Source: an uncultured Cocleimonas sp.
GTDB lineage: Bacteria; Pseudomonadota; Gammaproteobacteria; Thiotrichales; Thiotrichaceae
Assembly (NCBI RefSeq): GCF_947495625.1
Contig: NZ_CANLZW010000003.1
Location: 62,001-126,000 of the forward strand
DNA: 64,000 bases
Direction of reading: 5' to 3'
Positions within the stretch are counted from its first letter, which is position 1. Every line of letters starts with the position of its first letter. Below are positions 18,776 to 27,874 of the stretch, in pieces. The notes beneath the pieces were generated by a model. The model made no database searches. It saw only the letters and a list, made by a program, of their open reading frames with translations, and had not been told where the DNA came from. Both the position numbers and the translations under genes were made by a program.

Positions 18776-19900
18776 ATGACTAAACAATTAACGATATTGC
18801 AATTACTTCCTGACCTTGAAAGTGGGGGGGTGGAAAAGGGAACGCTAGAGGTTGCTAAAGCAATAGTTTATGCCGGACATAGGTCAATTGTAATGTCTGC
18901 AGGTGGTCGTTTAGTAAAAAGACTTGAGGAAGAGGGCAGCGAACACATATTTTGGGATTTAGGTAAAAAGTCACCTTTGACTTTTTTGCAGGGCAGTAAG
19001 CTCCGAGCATGGTTGCAGCAGAATAAAATCGATATTATTCATGCACGATCCAGAATGCCTGCTTGGGTGGCTTGGCTAGCCTGGCGTAAAATGGCATCAA
19101 ATAATCGACCGCACTTTATCACCACAATGCATGGTTTAAATTCAGTGAGTCGTTACAGTAAGATAATGACTTATGGTGAGAAAGTCATTGCCGTTTCAGA
19201 TACGGTGAAATCTTATATTCTCGATAAATACCCTGAAACCAATGAAGATAAAATCATTACCATTGCACGCGGTATCGATATAAAAGAATTTCCATTTCAC
19301 TATCAACCAGAAGCTGAATGGCTTGCTGCCTGGTATCAAGAGTATCCACAAACTCAGGGGAAATGGGTAATCACCCTGCCGGGTCGTTTGACGCGCTTGA
19401 AAGGTCACAATGACTTTCTGGATGTTCTGAATACATTGAAATCAGAAAATCTCAATGTGCATGGCTTGATCGTTGGTGGAGAAGATCCCAAAAGAAAGCA
19501 ATATGCGCAAGAGCTGTATGCAAGAGTAAAGTCTGATGGGCTTGAAGACTACGTTACCTTTGCCGGCTATCGATCAGACATGAAGGAAATATACGCTATC
19601 TCAAATGCTGTTTTGTCACTCTCAACGCAACCGGAGTCTTTTGGTCGCACAGCCGTTGAGGCGATTAGTTTGGGAACGCCAGTCATTGCCTATAATCATG
19701 GTGGTGTTGGTGAAACTATGGGGCAAGTTTATCCGGCTGGTCTGGTAGCTTTGAACGATACTGAAGAAACCGCAATACGATGTAAGCAATTATATAATGG
19801 TAGCATTCAAGCTCCTCAAGGTGAGCTAGCTGTTTACAGTAAACAGGAAATGTTAGATAAGACTGTGGCTTTATATGACGCATTGAGTGAGAAAAATTAG
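18776..19900 (+). CDS. family 4 glycosyltransferase (LPS core type)
   Basis: GT-B glycosyltransferase of 374 residues. The N-terminal acceptor loop is LPDLESGGVEKGTLEVAKAI, conserved in lipopolysaccharide glycosyltransferases. The C-terminal donor site is PESFGRTAVEAISLGTPVIA, the E(x7)E motif of GT4 enzymes, and the middle region LPGRLTRLKGHNDFLDVL is also typical. The stretch encoding Ser16-Gly-Gly-Val19 uses AGTGGGGGGGTG, one base from the window's G-rich element. Acts on the cytosolic face in surface glycan assembly; specific sugar unknown. Confidence 0.9.
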   Translation: MTKQLTILQLLPDLESGGVEKGTLEVAKAIVYAGHRSIVMSAGGRLVKRLEEEGSEHIFWDLGKKSPLTFLQGSKLRAWLQQNKIDIIHARSRMPAWVAWLAWRKMASNNRPHFITTMHGLNSVSRYSKIMTYGEKVIAVSDTVKSYILDKYPETNEDKIITIARGIDIKEFPFHYQPEAEWLAAWYQEYPQTQGKWVITLPGRLTRLKGHNDFLDVLNTLKSENLNVHGLIVGGEDPKRKQYAQELYARVKSDGLEDYVTFAGYRSDMKEIYAISNAVLSLSTQPESFGRTAVEAISLGTPVIAYNHGGVGETMGQVYPAGLVALNDTEETAIRCKQLYNGSIQAPQGELAVYSKQEMLDKTVALYDALSEKN

Positions 19901-19903
19901 TTT

Positions 19904-20731
19904 ATGTCTATTTATGTAGGACTGATTTTATTTCTCGTGTTATTAGGCGCATATTATTCGCATCGATATGCCTGGTGGAAAAAGGCAGTTCCATTTAAGT
20001 ATCCCAGAATACTGATGTATCACATGATTAGTAACCCTATCAAAGGGGCAAAATTCAATTCTTTACGTGTTTCACCTGAAATGTTTGAAAAGCAGCTTCG
20101 ATACCTGATTGATAATGATTGGCAGTTCTTTACGATGTCTGAGTTAGTGTCAAAAAAGGATCAGTTGCCTGAAAAAAGTATCGCTATAACCTTCGATGAT
20201 GGTTATCAAGATAACATTAGCAATGCTCTGCCATTGCTAAAGAAATATAAAGCGAAAGCGACCATTTATTTAGTTATTGATCGGCACAATAGAGAATGGT
20301 CGAGCAAACGTAAAAAAAAGAATAATTCAGGTGAGCTAATGGCTGAGCCTAAGCTTTCAGACGAACAGGTAAAAGAGTTATTAGAATCTGGCTTGATTGA
20401 AATAGGTTCGCATACTGTTACTCATGATAATTTGCCGACGCTTTCAGAAAAACAGAAGCATGAAGAAATAGTGTGTTCTAAGAAAAAAATAGAAGATCTT
20501 TTCGGTATTAAGTGCCATTCATTTTGCTACCCGTTTGGCTTGTTTGATCAAGCTGATTTAGACTTAGTCGAATCAGCAGGGTATACAAATGCGACGACTG
20601 TTGAAACGGGGATTTCTGATTTTAAAAAAACAAATCCCTATCTTTTAAAACGAGTAACGGTAAGTGGAAAAGATAACTTTTATGCATTCAAGCTAAAGAT
20701 GAAAATAGGTCGACGAGGTATTAAGAAATAA
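19904..20731 (+). CDS. polysaccharide deacetylase (NodB domain)
   Basis: Carbohydrate esterase family 4 protein of 275 residues with an N-terminal hydrophobic segment (about residues 3-18). Motif 1 is AITFDDGYQD (catalytic Asp and metal-binding Asp), motif 2 is IGSHTVTHDNL (the metal-binding His pair) and motif 3 is FCYPFG. It probably removes N-acetyl groups from a cell-surface glycan. It follows the glycosyltransferase by 3 bp and ends the ELM1-GT-deacetylase operon. The next gene is convergent. Confidence 0.9.
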   Translation: MSIYVGLILFLVLLGAYYSHRYAWWKKAVPFKYPRILMYHMISNPIKGAKFNSLRVSPEMFEKQLRYLIDNDWQFFTMSELVSKKDQLPEKSIAITFDDGYQDNISNALPLLKKYKAKATIYLVIDRHNREWSSKRKKKNNSGELMAEPKLSDEQVKELLESGLIEIGSHTVTHDNLPTLSEKQKHEEIVCSKKKIEDLFGIKCHSFCYPFGLFDQADLDLVESAGYTNATTVETGISDFKKTNPYLLKRVTVSGKDNFYAFKLKMKIGRRGIKK

Positions 20732-20816
20732 AAAATACTGTCGAATCTATTAGAAAAAATGTAAAACTAGAACGTTTAAAAGACTTTTTGAGATAATGTT
20801 CGATTGCTAGTTCAGG

Positions 20817-21644
20817 CTATTCTTCAGTGTGAGGGTTTGGCAAATTGATGAAAATCGTTTGTAACAGCACACAAAGTTCAGGTTGTTGCTGTAGGCGTTG
20901 CAGCTTTGAGTAAACGAAGTGAAGATCGGCGTTTCTTGTCGCTTCCGGTACATGCTCCCCGAGCAGTTCTATTAATTTATTCGGATCTTCAAGTAATACT
21001 TTTCCTCCGCGTCTAGGCTTCAGGCAATCGTCAATCAGCCGCAAATAGTCAAACGCCATTTGTTGTTCCTGATTAACCCATTCCACGGGGCCAAATTCAA
21101 AATCAATGACTGATAGTTTCTCACTATTTGGGTCTATGAGTATGTTGCCAAGGTTAAGATCCAGATGAATCACTCCTAGACTATGCATTGTTGAAATAAG
21201 AGGAAAAACGTTACTTAGCACCTTCCATAATTCCGCTCGGTTTTTTGTTAAATATCCGGAAAGTCTTTCCCAGGGTAACCAACTACACGCAATCGCGTGT
21301 TCAGATCGCCAAAGCGGTTCAGGAGAAAGTCCACCTGGTGCAAGTTGTACGTAGGCATCCCATTCTCTGCTTAAACGATCAACGGGACCAAGCGGGATAC
21401 CAGGGTCAAGAGGGCCAATTGGGTCATTTATTATTTTGTGCTCGCTATTTATTCTAACTACTGCAAATCTGCTTCCATTTTTGGATGCATAGTAAATCTC
21501 ATCGTAACCTCCTTTTGCTGCAGCTGGGCTTAATTTTATTTTTTGCCCTTCGCGTCGTTCAAGTGCGGCTTCAACTTCAATGCGTCGGCTGGCATTTTTC
21601 TTTAGTTCTTTGTGACGCTTTAGCCAGCGCATTGGTGATTTCAT
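20817..21644 (-). CDS. lipopolysaccharide kinase-like protein (InaA/WaaP type)
   Basis: Protein-kinase-fold enzyme of 275 residues. The catalytic loop reads GVIHLDLNLGNILID and the metal-binding motif is VIDFEFGP, in the place of HRDLxxxN and DFG. Proteins of this kind phosphorylate Kdo or heptose of the LPS core, and the surrounding glycan genes fit that. The N-terminus is Lys/Arg-rich (MKSPMRWLKRHKELKKNASR) with no membrane segment. Co-oriented with the zinc-ribbon methyltransferase, 20 bp away, so they probably share a transcript. Confidence 0.82.
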   Translation of the reverse strand: MKSPMRWLKRHKELKKNASRRIEVEAALERREGQKIKLSPAAAKGGYDEIYYASKNGSRFAVVRINSEHKIINDPIGPLDPGIPLGPVDRLSREWDAYVQLAPGGLSPEPLWRSEHAIACSWLPWERLSGYLTKNRAELWKVLSNVFPLISTMHSLGVIHLDLNLGNILIDPNSEKLSVIDFEFGPVEWVNQEQQMAFDYLRLIDDCLKPRRGGKVLLEDPNKLIELLGEHVPEATRNADLHFVYSKLQRLQQQPELCVLLQTIFINLPNPHTEE

Positions 21645-21664
21645 GACAAACTGCTCTCAATTAA

Positions 21665-22438
21665 TTAGGTCTTGTTCGCGACTTTGCCAATGACAACCAG
21701 CTCGCTAAACCCCACATTGTTGATTTTAACTTTGTCTGGGAAATTATCGGTGGGCTGCCCGTCGAGTACCATCTTGTTCGCCAGTTGATACTGTTCGTCA
21801 TAACGATTTGATGAAAAGCATTCAACTTCATCGAATACAGTGTCAATTTTGTCTATGAGGTCGATCCCGATTTCACGAGAACGCTCGTTAATCATTTTAC
21901 CAAACTCTTTGGTTTCTTCATGTTTATATATTTCTGCTATAACAGCTAATCCTCCAGGTTTGAGTACACGATGAATCTCAGAAAGACTTGCATCCAAATC
22001 GGGCGGTATAGTAAGTACCCTTGAAATTACTACGCAGTCATAGGAGTTGTCATTGAATGACATGGCTTGAACGTCTTCGTTAAAGTCCACATCTTGTTTT
22101 AGTAAGTCAGCGGTGTGATACGTCTCAAACTTCTCTGCGACCAGATCTTTAAGGCAATCTTCCGGTGCGATATGTAGTACGCTCTTTCCTTGTGTTTCAG
22201 CGGCATTAAATACTTCGTTGAATACGAGGTACATCATACGGTGACGTTCGTTGGAGGCACATTTGGGGCATTTACTATCGATACGAACCAGATCGGGTTG
22301 TTTGCTTATGCGTTTATCTTTAAAGGGTCCTTGGTATCCACAGATTGGGCAAAGATAACTCTTTCCTGATTGTTTGAATAGCTTGTAAAAAAAAGGTCTG
22401 ATGATGCCTTTCAGTTTTTCTGTGTGGGCGTTTCTCAT
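21665..22438 (-). CDS. zinc-ribbon class I methyltransferase
   Basis: Methyltransferase of 257 residues with an N-terminal four-Cys zinc ribbon (CPICGYQGPF and CPKCASNERHRMMY, about residues 30-65). The SAM domain has VLHIAPEDCL, then the late block SEIHRVLKPGGLAVIAEIY. Related proteins are found in surface polysaccharide clusters, where they may methylate a sugar. Substrate is unknown. Between the LPS kinase-like gene and yrbL on the minus strand. Confidence 0.82.
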   Translation of the reverse strand: MRNAHTEKLKGIIRPFFYKLFKQSGKSYLCPICGYQGPFKDKRISKQPDLVRIDSKCPKCASNERHRMMYLVFNEVFNAAETQGKSVLHIAPEDCLKDLVAEKFETYHTADLLKQDVDFNEDVQAMSFNDNSYDCVVISRVLTIPPDLDASLSEIHRVLKPGGLAVIAEIYKHEETKEFGKMINERSREIGIDLIDKIDTVFDEVECFSSNRYDEQYQLANKMVLDGQPTDNFPDKVKINNVGFSELVVIGKVANKT

Positions 22439-22514
22439 TAAACGTGCCTGTGTCTCGAAATTGTGTTTCGGAATATAGTTGTTGATTTCAGAGATTGTTT
22501 ATTTATGTTCAATC

Positions 22515-23216
22515 TTAATCTCTGTGTCTAAGTATACCTTGATCCCACGTACTGTTTTTTCGCATTTCTTGCGTAACGCCACCTTGTTTTGCGAAGTTCT
22601 CAAACCTGGGCCATGCTTCTTCGACGCGCCTTTTTACTTTGGCTCTTCCCAGAGTTTTAGACCAGCGCGCAAGAGGTATAAAAGCTGGGTCTCCCAATCC
22701 GTCTATGATATACATGGTTGGGACACCATCTTTGTCAAAGCTTACGACGATGTTATGGTCAAGTAGTTTTCTGGAAAGTACTATATGCTCATGCAGGAAA
22801 TCACCAAGCTTATCGTATGCAGTTCGTAAATCTGCAAGATCAAAACCATCGGTAATCAGCTGACGAATACTTCTTGCAATTTGACCGTCTTCATCTCGGA
22901 TTAGGTCTAAAACAAGACCTGGTCCCAAGTCAGTTTCATGCATGCCATAACATCTCGGCAAGTGGTCTGTCATCCCCTCTCCGATTTGATCGTATAGCTC
23001 ATTCAGCACTTCCATTTCATGGCGATTATTGTCGTATTCACGGTGAAAGCTGGCAGGAATAATTCTCTTCTTTTTTAAGCGCACGGTTCTTTCATCATCT
23101 TGTCTGAGTATCTTGACGCACTTACTGGGATCATTAGGATGGGTAAAACAAAGTCGCCTGCCGCCTGCGCCAAATGCCGACTTATCTTTAAGTTGTAGGA
23201 CTTCGCTGGAGCTCAT
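22515..23216 (-). CDS. yrbL: YrbL family protein, PhoP-regulated kinase-like
   Basis: Member of the YrbL family, known in enterobacteria as a PhoP/PhoQ-regulated gene with a predicted kinase-like fold. Matching blocks are SAFGAGGRRLCFTHPNDPSK at the N-terminus, CVKILRQDDE, GLVLDLIRDEDGQI and DGLGDPAFIPLARWSKTLGR. Function is unknown in detail. It lies among surface-glycan genes with two other kinase-like proteins. If the phosphotransferase fold is active, a phosphorylated glycan is the likely substrate, which is inference. Confidence 0.82.
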   Translation of the reverse strand: MSSSEVLQLKDKSAFGAGGRRLCFTHPNDPSKCVKILRQDDERTVRLKKKRIIPASFHREYDNNRHEMEVLNELYDQIGEGMTDHLPRCYGMHETDLGPGLVLDLIRDEDGQIARSIRQLITDGFDLADLRTAYDKLGDFLHEHIVLSRKLLDHNIVVSFDKDGVPTMYIIDGLGDPAFIPLARWSKTLGRAKVKRRVEEAWPRFENFAKQGGVTQEMRKNSTWDQGILRHRD

Positions 23217-23309
23217 AGGGTGGCAATCCTGTAAATGTGAGTATGGTGATTAATGTGATCTGGAATTATAACTCACTCTGATGTCTTGTTATAACCGATT
23301 TAACTGGAA

Positions 23310-24581
23310 TCACAGCTTGTTCAGTATGGTTGTGAGCGCTTCCACAGAATCTTCAAGTGAACAATCATTGTTAAATGCCAGGTAGTCTGTGGGTGATCGC
23401 AGGGAATGGCAGTTAAACATGTCCTGGTTGTAGTGCAGGATTCCTTGTTCTGTCATTTCAGGTTTTCTGTCAGATATGTTTTGAGGATTAACAATACAAT
23501 GAATGATAGGGATTCTTTTGCCGAAGATATTGGATAAAAATCTGAATCTGGAAAATCGTGGTGTATCTGTTTTTCTGTCTAGATACAGAAAATCCATAAT
23601 TGTTCTATCTACTAACATCAGTCCTTTATTTTTCTGTCTCCAGTATTTTATGCGAATGCCTAGACTGGCTCTAAGATAAACCCACGGCGCTAGTTTTTCA
23701 TCGAAAGTCTCTCTCGATTGAAATAGCAGAGGTCTGATAAAAATGACCAACAGTTTATGGATATATGATTTTCTATATAGGTGTTTACCGGTAAATACAC
23801 GAGATATATTGTCTTCTGATTCTAGTAAATGGGTTGCTATAGTTGTTTTTCCCGCACCGTCACTGCCCATGATAGAGATCATTCGGTTCTCTCTAGGAGC
23901 AGCCAGCCAGCTTTCTTTGATTAGGGAGCTTAATCGTTTGGTTGTGTGTGTAAAGTTACTGGGACTTTTAATTAAGCATCGTTCATTGATATATTTCAGT
24001 GTCAATTCGTCGATCGTTTGCGAAATTTTTTGAGTGTTTACTATATCTACGATCACATCTGTGAGTTCTTTGTCACAGTTTTCGTTGTAGTAGTTTAATC
24101 TACTAATGGTTGATTGATTATCGATGCTGCGTTTTTTGCATATAAGATGTTGGATATAGATGCATGCTTCAAGATTAGCAGGAAATCTGCTGATAGAACT
24201 TTGCGGTGTTTTGATTGCATCTTTTGCTCCAGAATAAGTGAGGCAGGATCTCTTGTGATCAAGTTGCCAAAGTTCTAGCCAAAGATCGAATATGACGCAA
24301 TCTTTCCCATCTGTTGAATACAATATCAGTTGTACTTTTCGATTTTTCCGAGACATAACTCGAGCGTGACATTTGCGTTCACATACCCAAGTATATATAG
24401 CACTAAGTAAAATCTTCGCAGATTCGTTAGATACGAGAAGGTCAATATCGTCCTGATTGAACTGAGTGTCAGATATTTGCTCTCCTCGTAATTGGATAGC
24501 ACTCCATGGGCCGTTTTCTATCTGTTCAAGACACCACCTCAAATTGTCACTCGGTATATTATGTGTGGGGCTATCTGTCAT
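23310..24581 (-). CDS. two-domain protein: nucleotidyltransferase-like plus thymidylate-kinase-like P-loop
   Basis: 423 residues. The N-terminal half (to about 210) has an acidic pair (QFNQDDIDLLVS) and a later Asp (CVIFDLWLE), as in nucleotidyltransferase-fold proteins that lack a full GS motif. The C-terminal half is a kinase: Walker A MGSDGAGKTTIATHLL and the lid-side motif LMLVDRTIMDFLYLDRK, as in thymidylate kinase relatives. Such fusions occur in polysaccharide clusters; substrate unknown. It ends the minus-strand surface group before lptG, with 93 bp between it and yrbL. Confidence 0.72.
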   Translation of the reverse strand: MTDSPTHNIPSDNLRWCLEQIENGPWSAIQLRGEQISDTQFNQDDIDLLVSNESAKILLSAIYTWVCERKCHARVMSRKNRKVQLILYSTDGKDCVIFDLWLELWQLDHKRSCLTYSGAKDAIKTPQSSISRFPANLEACIYIQHLICKKRSIDNQSTISRLNYYNENCDKELTDVIVDIVNTQKISQTIDELTLKYINERCLIKSPSNFTHTTKRLSSLIKESWLAAPRENRMISIMGSDGAGKTTIATHLLESEDNISRVFTGKHLYRKSYIHKLLVIFIRPLLFQSRETFDEKLAPWVYLRASLGIRIKYWRQKNKGLMLVDRTIMDFLYLDRKTDTPRFSRFRFLSNIFGKRIPIIHCIVNPQNISDRKPEMTEQGILHYNQDMFNCHSLRSPTDYLAFNNDCSLEDSVEALTTILNKL

Positions 24582-24715
24582 GGAATTACTACTCGCTTCC
24601 TAAGTGGTGGTTAAAATGGGGTAGGAGTGTTATGGCTAGCATTGTAAGTGAATTCTTTCTCTCGATCTAATCGCTTTAGATGTGTAAAAAAACGATAATT
24701 TAATTTATAAAGGAA

Positions 24716-25780
24716 TCAAGTTTTCCTGCTTATTGCCAAAAGCCCAATAAATAGAAAAATAATAGAGGGGAGAAATGCACTAACCAGGGGAGAAAAGCCA
24801 TAAACCGCACCTAATTCGTTGGCGGTTCTGTTTGCCAGATAGAAAATGATTCCAACAAGAATACCTACGAAAATTCGTTGTCCGATGCCACCCCCCCGGT
24901 TTGAGCTAAATAAAAATGGCATTGCTAGTATCAGCATGACTAATGTCGATAAGGGAATTGAGAATCTTTTCCAGTAGATAAGCTCGTATTTGTCAGTCTT
25001 GATGGCATTTTGTTTTTGGTATTCAATAATTTTAGAAAGTGCGCTACTGGATAATTGATTCGGGTCAGTATTTGCAACATCTAAAACTTTTGGGTCTATA
25101 AACGCTATATCCGTTTCTAATTCATTTGATGTCTTCAGCACATGGTTATCTTCAAATTTAGTTGTACTAACTTGATAAAAATCCCAGTTTTTATCATTTG
25201 CCTTGGCATTTTTCACTGAGGTTAAAGTTTCAAGACCCGAGTGATCTTCTTTAAACGAATAAATCGACACATCTGATACTTGTGTGCTCGATAACACTTT
25301 ACCTATTTTGATGATGCTTCGCTTTTCTTTGACCCAGAGACCAGAATCATCCACAAGAACAATATTTTTATTTTTTAATTGCGCTTTAAAATTACGCGCA
25401 TGTAAATCACTGGCAGGGACTAGCCACTCGCCGACAACAAATATCCCTATCGCCAACAAAGCACCTAGTTTTATAACTGAGGACACAATATTTCCAATAG
25501 ATACTCCGGCGGCTCGCATCGCAATAAATTCAGAGTTTGCAGCAAGATTGCCTAACCCTAAAAGGGTCCCAATCAGAACTGAAGTCGGGAAAAACTCATA
25601 GAAACTAGCTGGAAGAGTGTAAATTAAATAAATAATTGCCTGCATTGTGGTGTAAAGCGCATTGGTTTTCCCCGCTTCATTAATAAAAGCAAAAAAGGTA
25701 TCTAAAATTACCAAGGCCAGCCATGCAATGAGTATGCCTTGGATGGTAGAGCTCCATAAATAGCGATCTAAAATCTTCAT
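24716..25780 (-). CDS. lptG: LPS export permease LptG
   Basis: Inner-membrane subunit of the LptB2FG transporter that extracts LPS from the inner membrane. The 354-residue protein has six predicted membrane segments (three at each end) around a periplasmic beta-jellyroll. The N-terminus MKILDRYLWSSTIQGILIAW and the C-terminal block FLFSSNRGGGIGQRIFVGIL are family signatures. The start overlaps the lptF stop by 4 bp. LptB is not in this window. Confidence 0.94.
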   Translation of the reverse strand: MKILDRYLWSSTIQGILIAWLALVILDTFFAFINEAGKTNALYTTMQAIIYLIYTLPASFYEFFPTSVLIGTLLGLGNLAANSEFIAMRAAGVSIGNIVSSVIKLGALLAIGIFVVGEWLVPASDLHARNFKAQLKNKNIVLVDDSGLWVKEKRSIIKIGKVLSSTQVSDVSIYSFKEDHSGLETLTSVKNAKANDKNWDFYQVSTTKFEDNHVLKTSNELETDIAFIDPKVLDVANTDPNQLSSSALSKIIEYQKQNAIKTDKYELIYWKRFSIPLSTLVMLILAMPFLFSSNRGGGIGQRIFVGILVGIIFYLANRTANELGAVYGFSPLVSAFLPSIIFLFIGLLAISRKT

Positions 25781-26913
25781 TTTAGATTTCCATATTGTCT
25801 ACGGAGCAACCACAGGGAGAGAGCAATAAAAATCGCATGGGTCCACCAAAGCCCGAGCCAATTAGGAATTCGCCCATCTTCTATCATTGATTTACCTGTA
25901 ATGATCAAATTGGCATATACCGCATAAAGCAGTATGCCAAACGCAAGTTTCCCAAAACGTCCTTGTCGAGGTGTCGTATGACTAAGGGGGAATGCCAGAA
26001 GTGCCATCACAGGTGCTTGAAGAATCAATGCCAAGCGCCAATGGATCTCTGCGTTACTCTCATTACTCTGAAGTTTTAGTAATTCAAGAGTAGGCTCTGT
26101 TTCCAAATCTTTAGAAATATTTATTTCGAGTGCCGGGATATGAATGCCATGTTCTGCAAAATTAAAAATACTGAATTCACCGGTACTTTTATTATTATCG
26201 TAGCGACTTCCATTTTCTATTTTGACAATTCTATTGCCGCTCTTGGGGTCGACGTAAAGTAGGGCTTGTTGTGCAGAAACGATAATTTCAACATTGTCTT
26301 CTGTTTTTTTATCGTCAACTTTAGTTGGGGAATCTGTAGATTCAGTTTTGTTAGGCGTCTCCTCTTTATCATTTAGGTGCATAAAGAAGCGTTTCATCAC
26401 AACATTTTCTTCATCGATATCTTCAACAAATAAAGTGATGCTTTTTCCGCCGGTTTTACTGTGCATAAACTCACCGACAGGGATACCAGATGCTTCAGGC
26501 CGTTGTTTTATTTCTTGTTTGATGTTGTAACTGGTTTTCTCTAAATCTGGAATGACAAATAAGGTTAACCCAGCAATAATGAGCGTCAATGGTGCAACAA
26601 ATAGGAAAATGCCTTTGTAAAATTGTTTTGGACCAATGCCGGAGGAATGCAAAGCCGACATTTCATGGTCTCTATAAAGACGCCCGAATGCGAGCATCAT
26701 GCCTATCAGTAAGGCGATTGGAACAAGTTTTATTAATCCATTAATGGATCCTAGAAAAACCAGTTTGCTCAGCGCATCAATAGGTAAATTGCCGCCACTA
26801 ACTTTTCCCAATAAACGGACAAAAGTATTGCCAACAATAATCAGCATCAATACCAGTAAAGTGGCTGAAAATGTAGACATGATTTCGCGCACCAGATAGC
26901 GCTGGATAATCAT
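25777..26913 (-). CDS. lptF: LPS export permease LptF
   Basis: Partner of LptG in the LPS transporter. The N-terminus MIIQRYLVREIMSTFSATLL is typical of LptF. It has 378 residues with the same three-plus-three membrane topology around a periplasmic domain. That domain contains an acidic Thr/Asp/Lys-rich insertion (about residues 190-215) that looks like a flexible loop. It overlaps lpxL and lptG by 4 bp at either end, so the operon is translationally coupled. Confidence 0.94.
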   Translation of the reverse strand: MIIQRYLVREIMSTFSATLLVLMLIIVGNTFVRLLGKVSGGNLPIDALSKLVFLGSINGLIKLVPIALLIGMMLAFGRLYRDHEMSALHSSGIGPKQFYKGIFLFVAPLTLIIAGLTLFVIPDLEKTSYNIKQEIKQRPEASGIPVGEFMHSKTGGKSITLFVEDIDEENVVMKRFFMHLNDKEETPNKTESTDSPTKVDDKKTEDNVEIIVSAQQALLYVDPKSGNRIVKIENGSRYDNNKSTGEFSIFNFAEHGIHIPALEINISKDLETEPTLELLKLQSNESNAEIHWRLALILQAPVMALLAFPLSHTTPRQGRFGKLAFGILLYAVYANLIITGKSMIEDGRIPNWLGLWWTHAIFIALSLWLLRRQYGNLK

Positions 26914-27857
26914 GATTTGTGACCTGATAGTTGGCTTTTCGAGTATTCTTTATAGAAGTCTCTATTTTCTGTTTTGTAATTTTTATATCGCTTATGTGTC
27001 CATAAGTATTGATCGGGATACTCTTTTATCAAATCTTCTAATATCTGATTCAAGCGCGTTGTGTCATTCAATGCGTCATCACTTGGAAAGTTCTCAAGTG
27101 GTGGATAAGTTTTTATTAGATAGCCTTTGCGGCTGTCATTTTTGCCAGTTAAACGGACTGTTATACAAGGTATAACTTTGGCATTTGTCATCTTTGCTAG
27201 TCTCGCGGTACCCGTATTTGTTGGAGCATCAACGCCAAAGAAAGGGACGGGTAAGCTTCCTTTGCCTCGGTAGTTTTGGTCGGTGGCATACCAGACAGGT
27301 GATCCATTTTTAATGCTTTTTATCATGTCACGAATTCTGCTTTTAGGTATGGCTTTGCCGTATTTAGTATCTCTTTGTAAAGCCACTAAATATTCTATCA
27401 GTGCATTTTGGTGTGGGCGATAGGTAACATGAATGGGCATTTCTAACGCCATAATTCTTCCACCTACTTCCAGGCTAGAAAAATGAGCACCTAACATAAT
27501 GACATTGCCATCTTTTAATGCATCCCTTAGATAATCAAAGTCTTCCACATGCGCGAGCTTTTCTATTTTTTCATCAGAACCCCACCAGCCTAGTGCAGCC
27601 TCAATAAGGCCTTGACCCATTGAGATGAAATGATCTCGGTTGAGTTTTTCTAAGTCAGCTTTTGAAAGTTCAGGAAAAGCAATTTCCAGATTAATCTGAC
27701 TTATTTTTCTTCTAGAGGATGCAACAGAATAAATCAAAATCCCCAGCCACTTGCCTAACACCATTTGAACAGACCAAGGGAGCAGAATAATGAGTTTGAG
27801 AATTCCAACCCCAAGCCAAGTTGGCCAATAACGTGGGTTGAAAAATTTTGAGGGCAT
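26910..27857 (-). CDS. lpxL: lipid A biosynthesis acyltransferase (LpxL/HtrB family)
   Basis: Transfers a secondary acyl chain to lipid A at the inner membrane. The N-terminus MPSKFFNPRYWPTWLGVGIL aligns with E. coli LpxL. The catalytic HX4E motif is AHFSSLEVG and the late block is YPDQYLWTHKRYK. I start it at the ATG complementary to 27855-27857. The frame is open to 27914, but that would overlap the zinc-finger gene and add unconserved residues. Leads the lpxL-lptF-lptG operon, linking lipid A completion with LPS export. Confidence 0.92.
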   Translation of the reverse strand: MPSKFFNPRYWPTWLGVGILKLIILLPWSVQMVLGKWLGILIYSVASSRRKISQINLEIAFPELSKADLEKLNRDHFISMGQGLIEAALGWWGSDEKIEKLAHVEDFDYLRDALKDGNVIMLGAHFSSLEVGGRIMALEMPIHVTYRPHQNALIEYLVALQRDTKYGKAIPKSRIRDMIKSIKNGSPVWYATDQNYRGKGSLPVPFFGVDAPTNTGTARLAKMTNAKVIPCITVRLTGKNDSRKGYLIKTYPPLENFPSDDALNDTTRLNQILEDLIKEYPDQYLWTHKRYKNYKTENRDFYKEYSKSQLSGHKS

Positions 27858-27874
27858 TTTAACGTTTATATTAA

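Noticed and set aside
24885-24905. Further in-gene copy of the element in lptG (minus strand, GCTCAAAC then a G7 run)
   Set aside because: It matches copy 13 in part (GCTCAAA and GGGGGGTG) but differs at the three core bases before the G-run, and the Gly-Gly-Gly stretch resembles a conserved LptG region.
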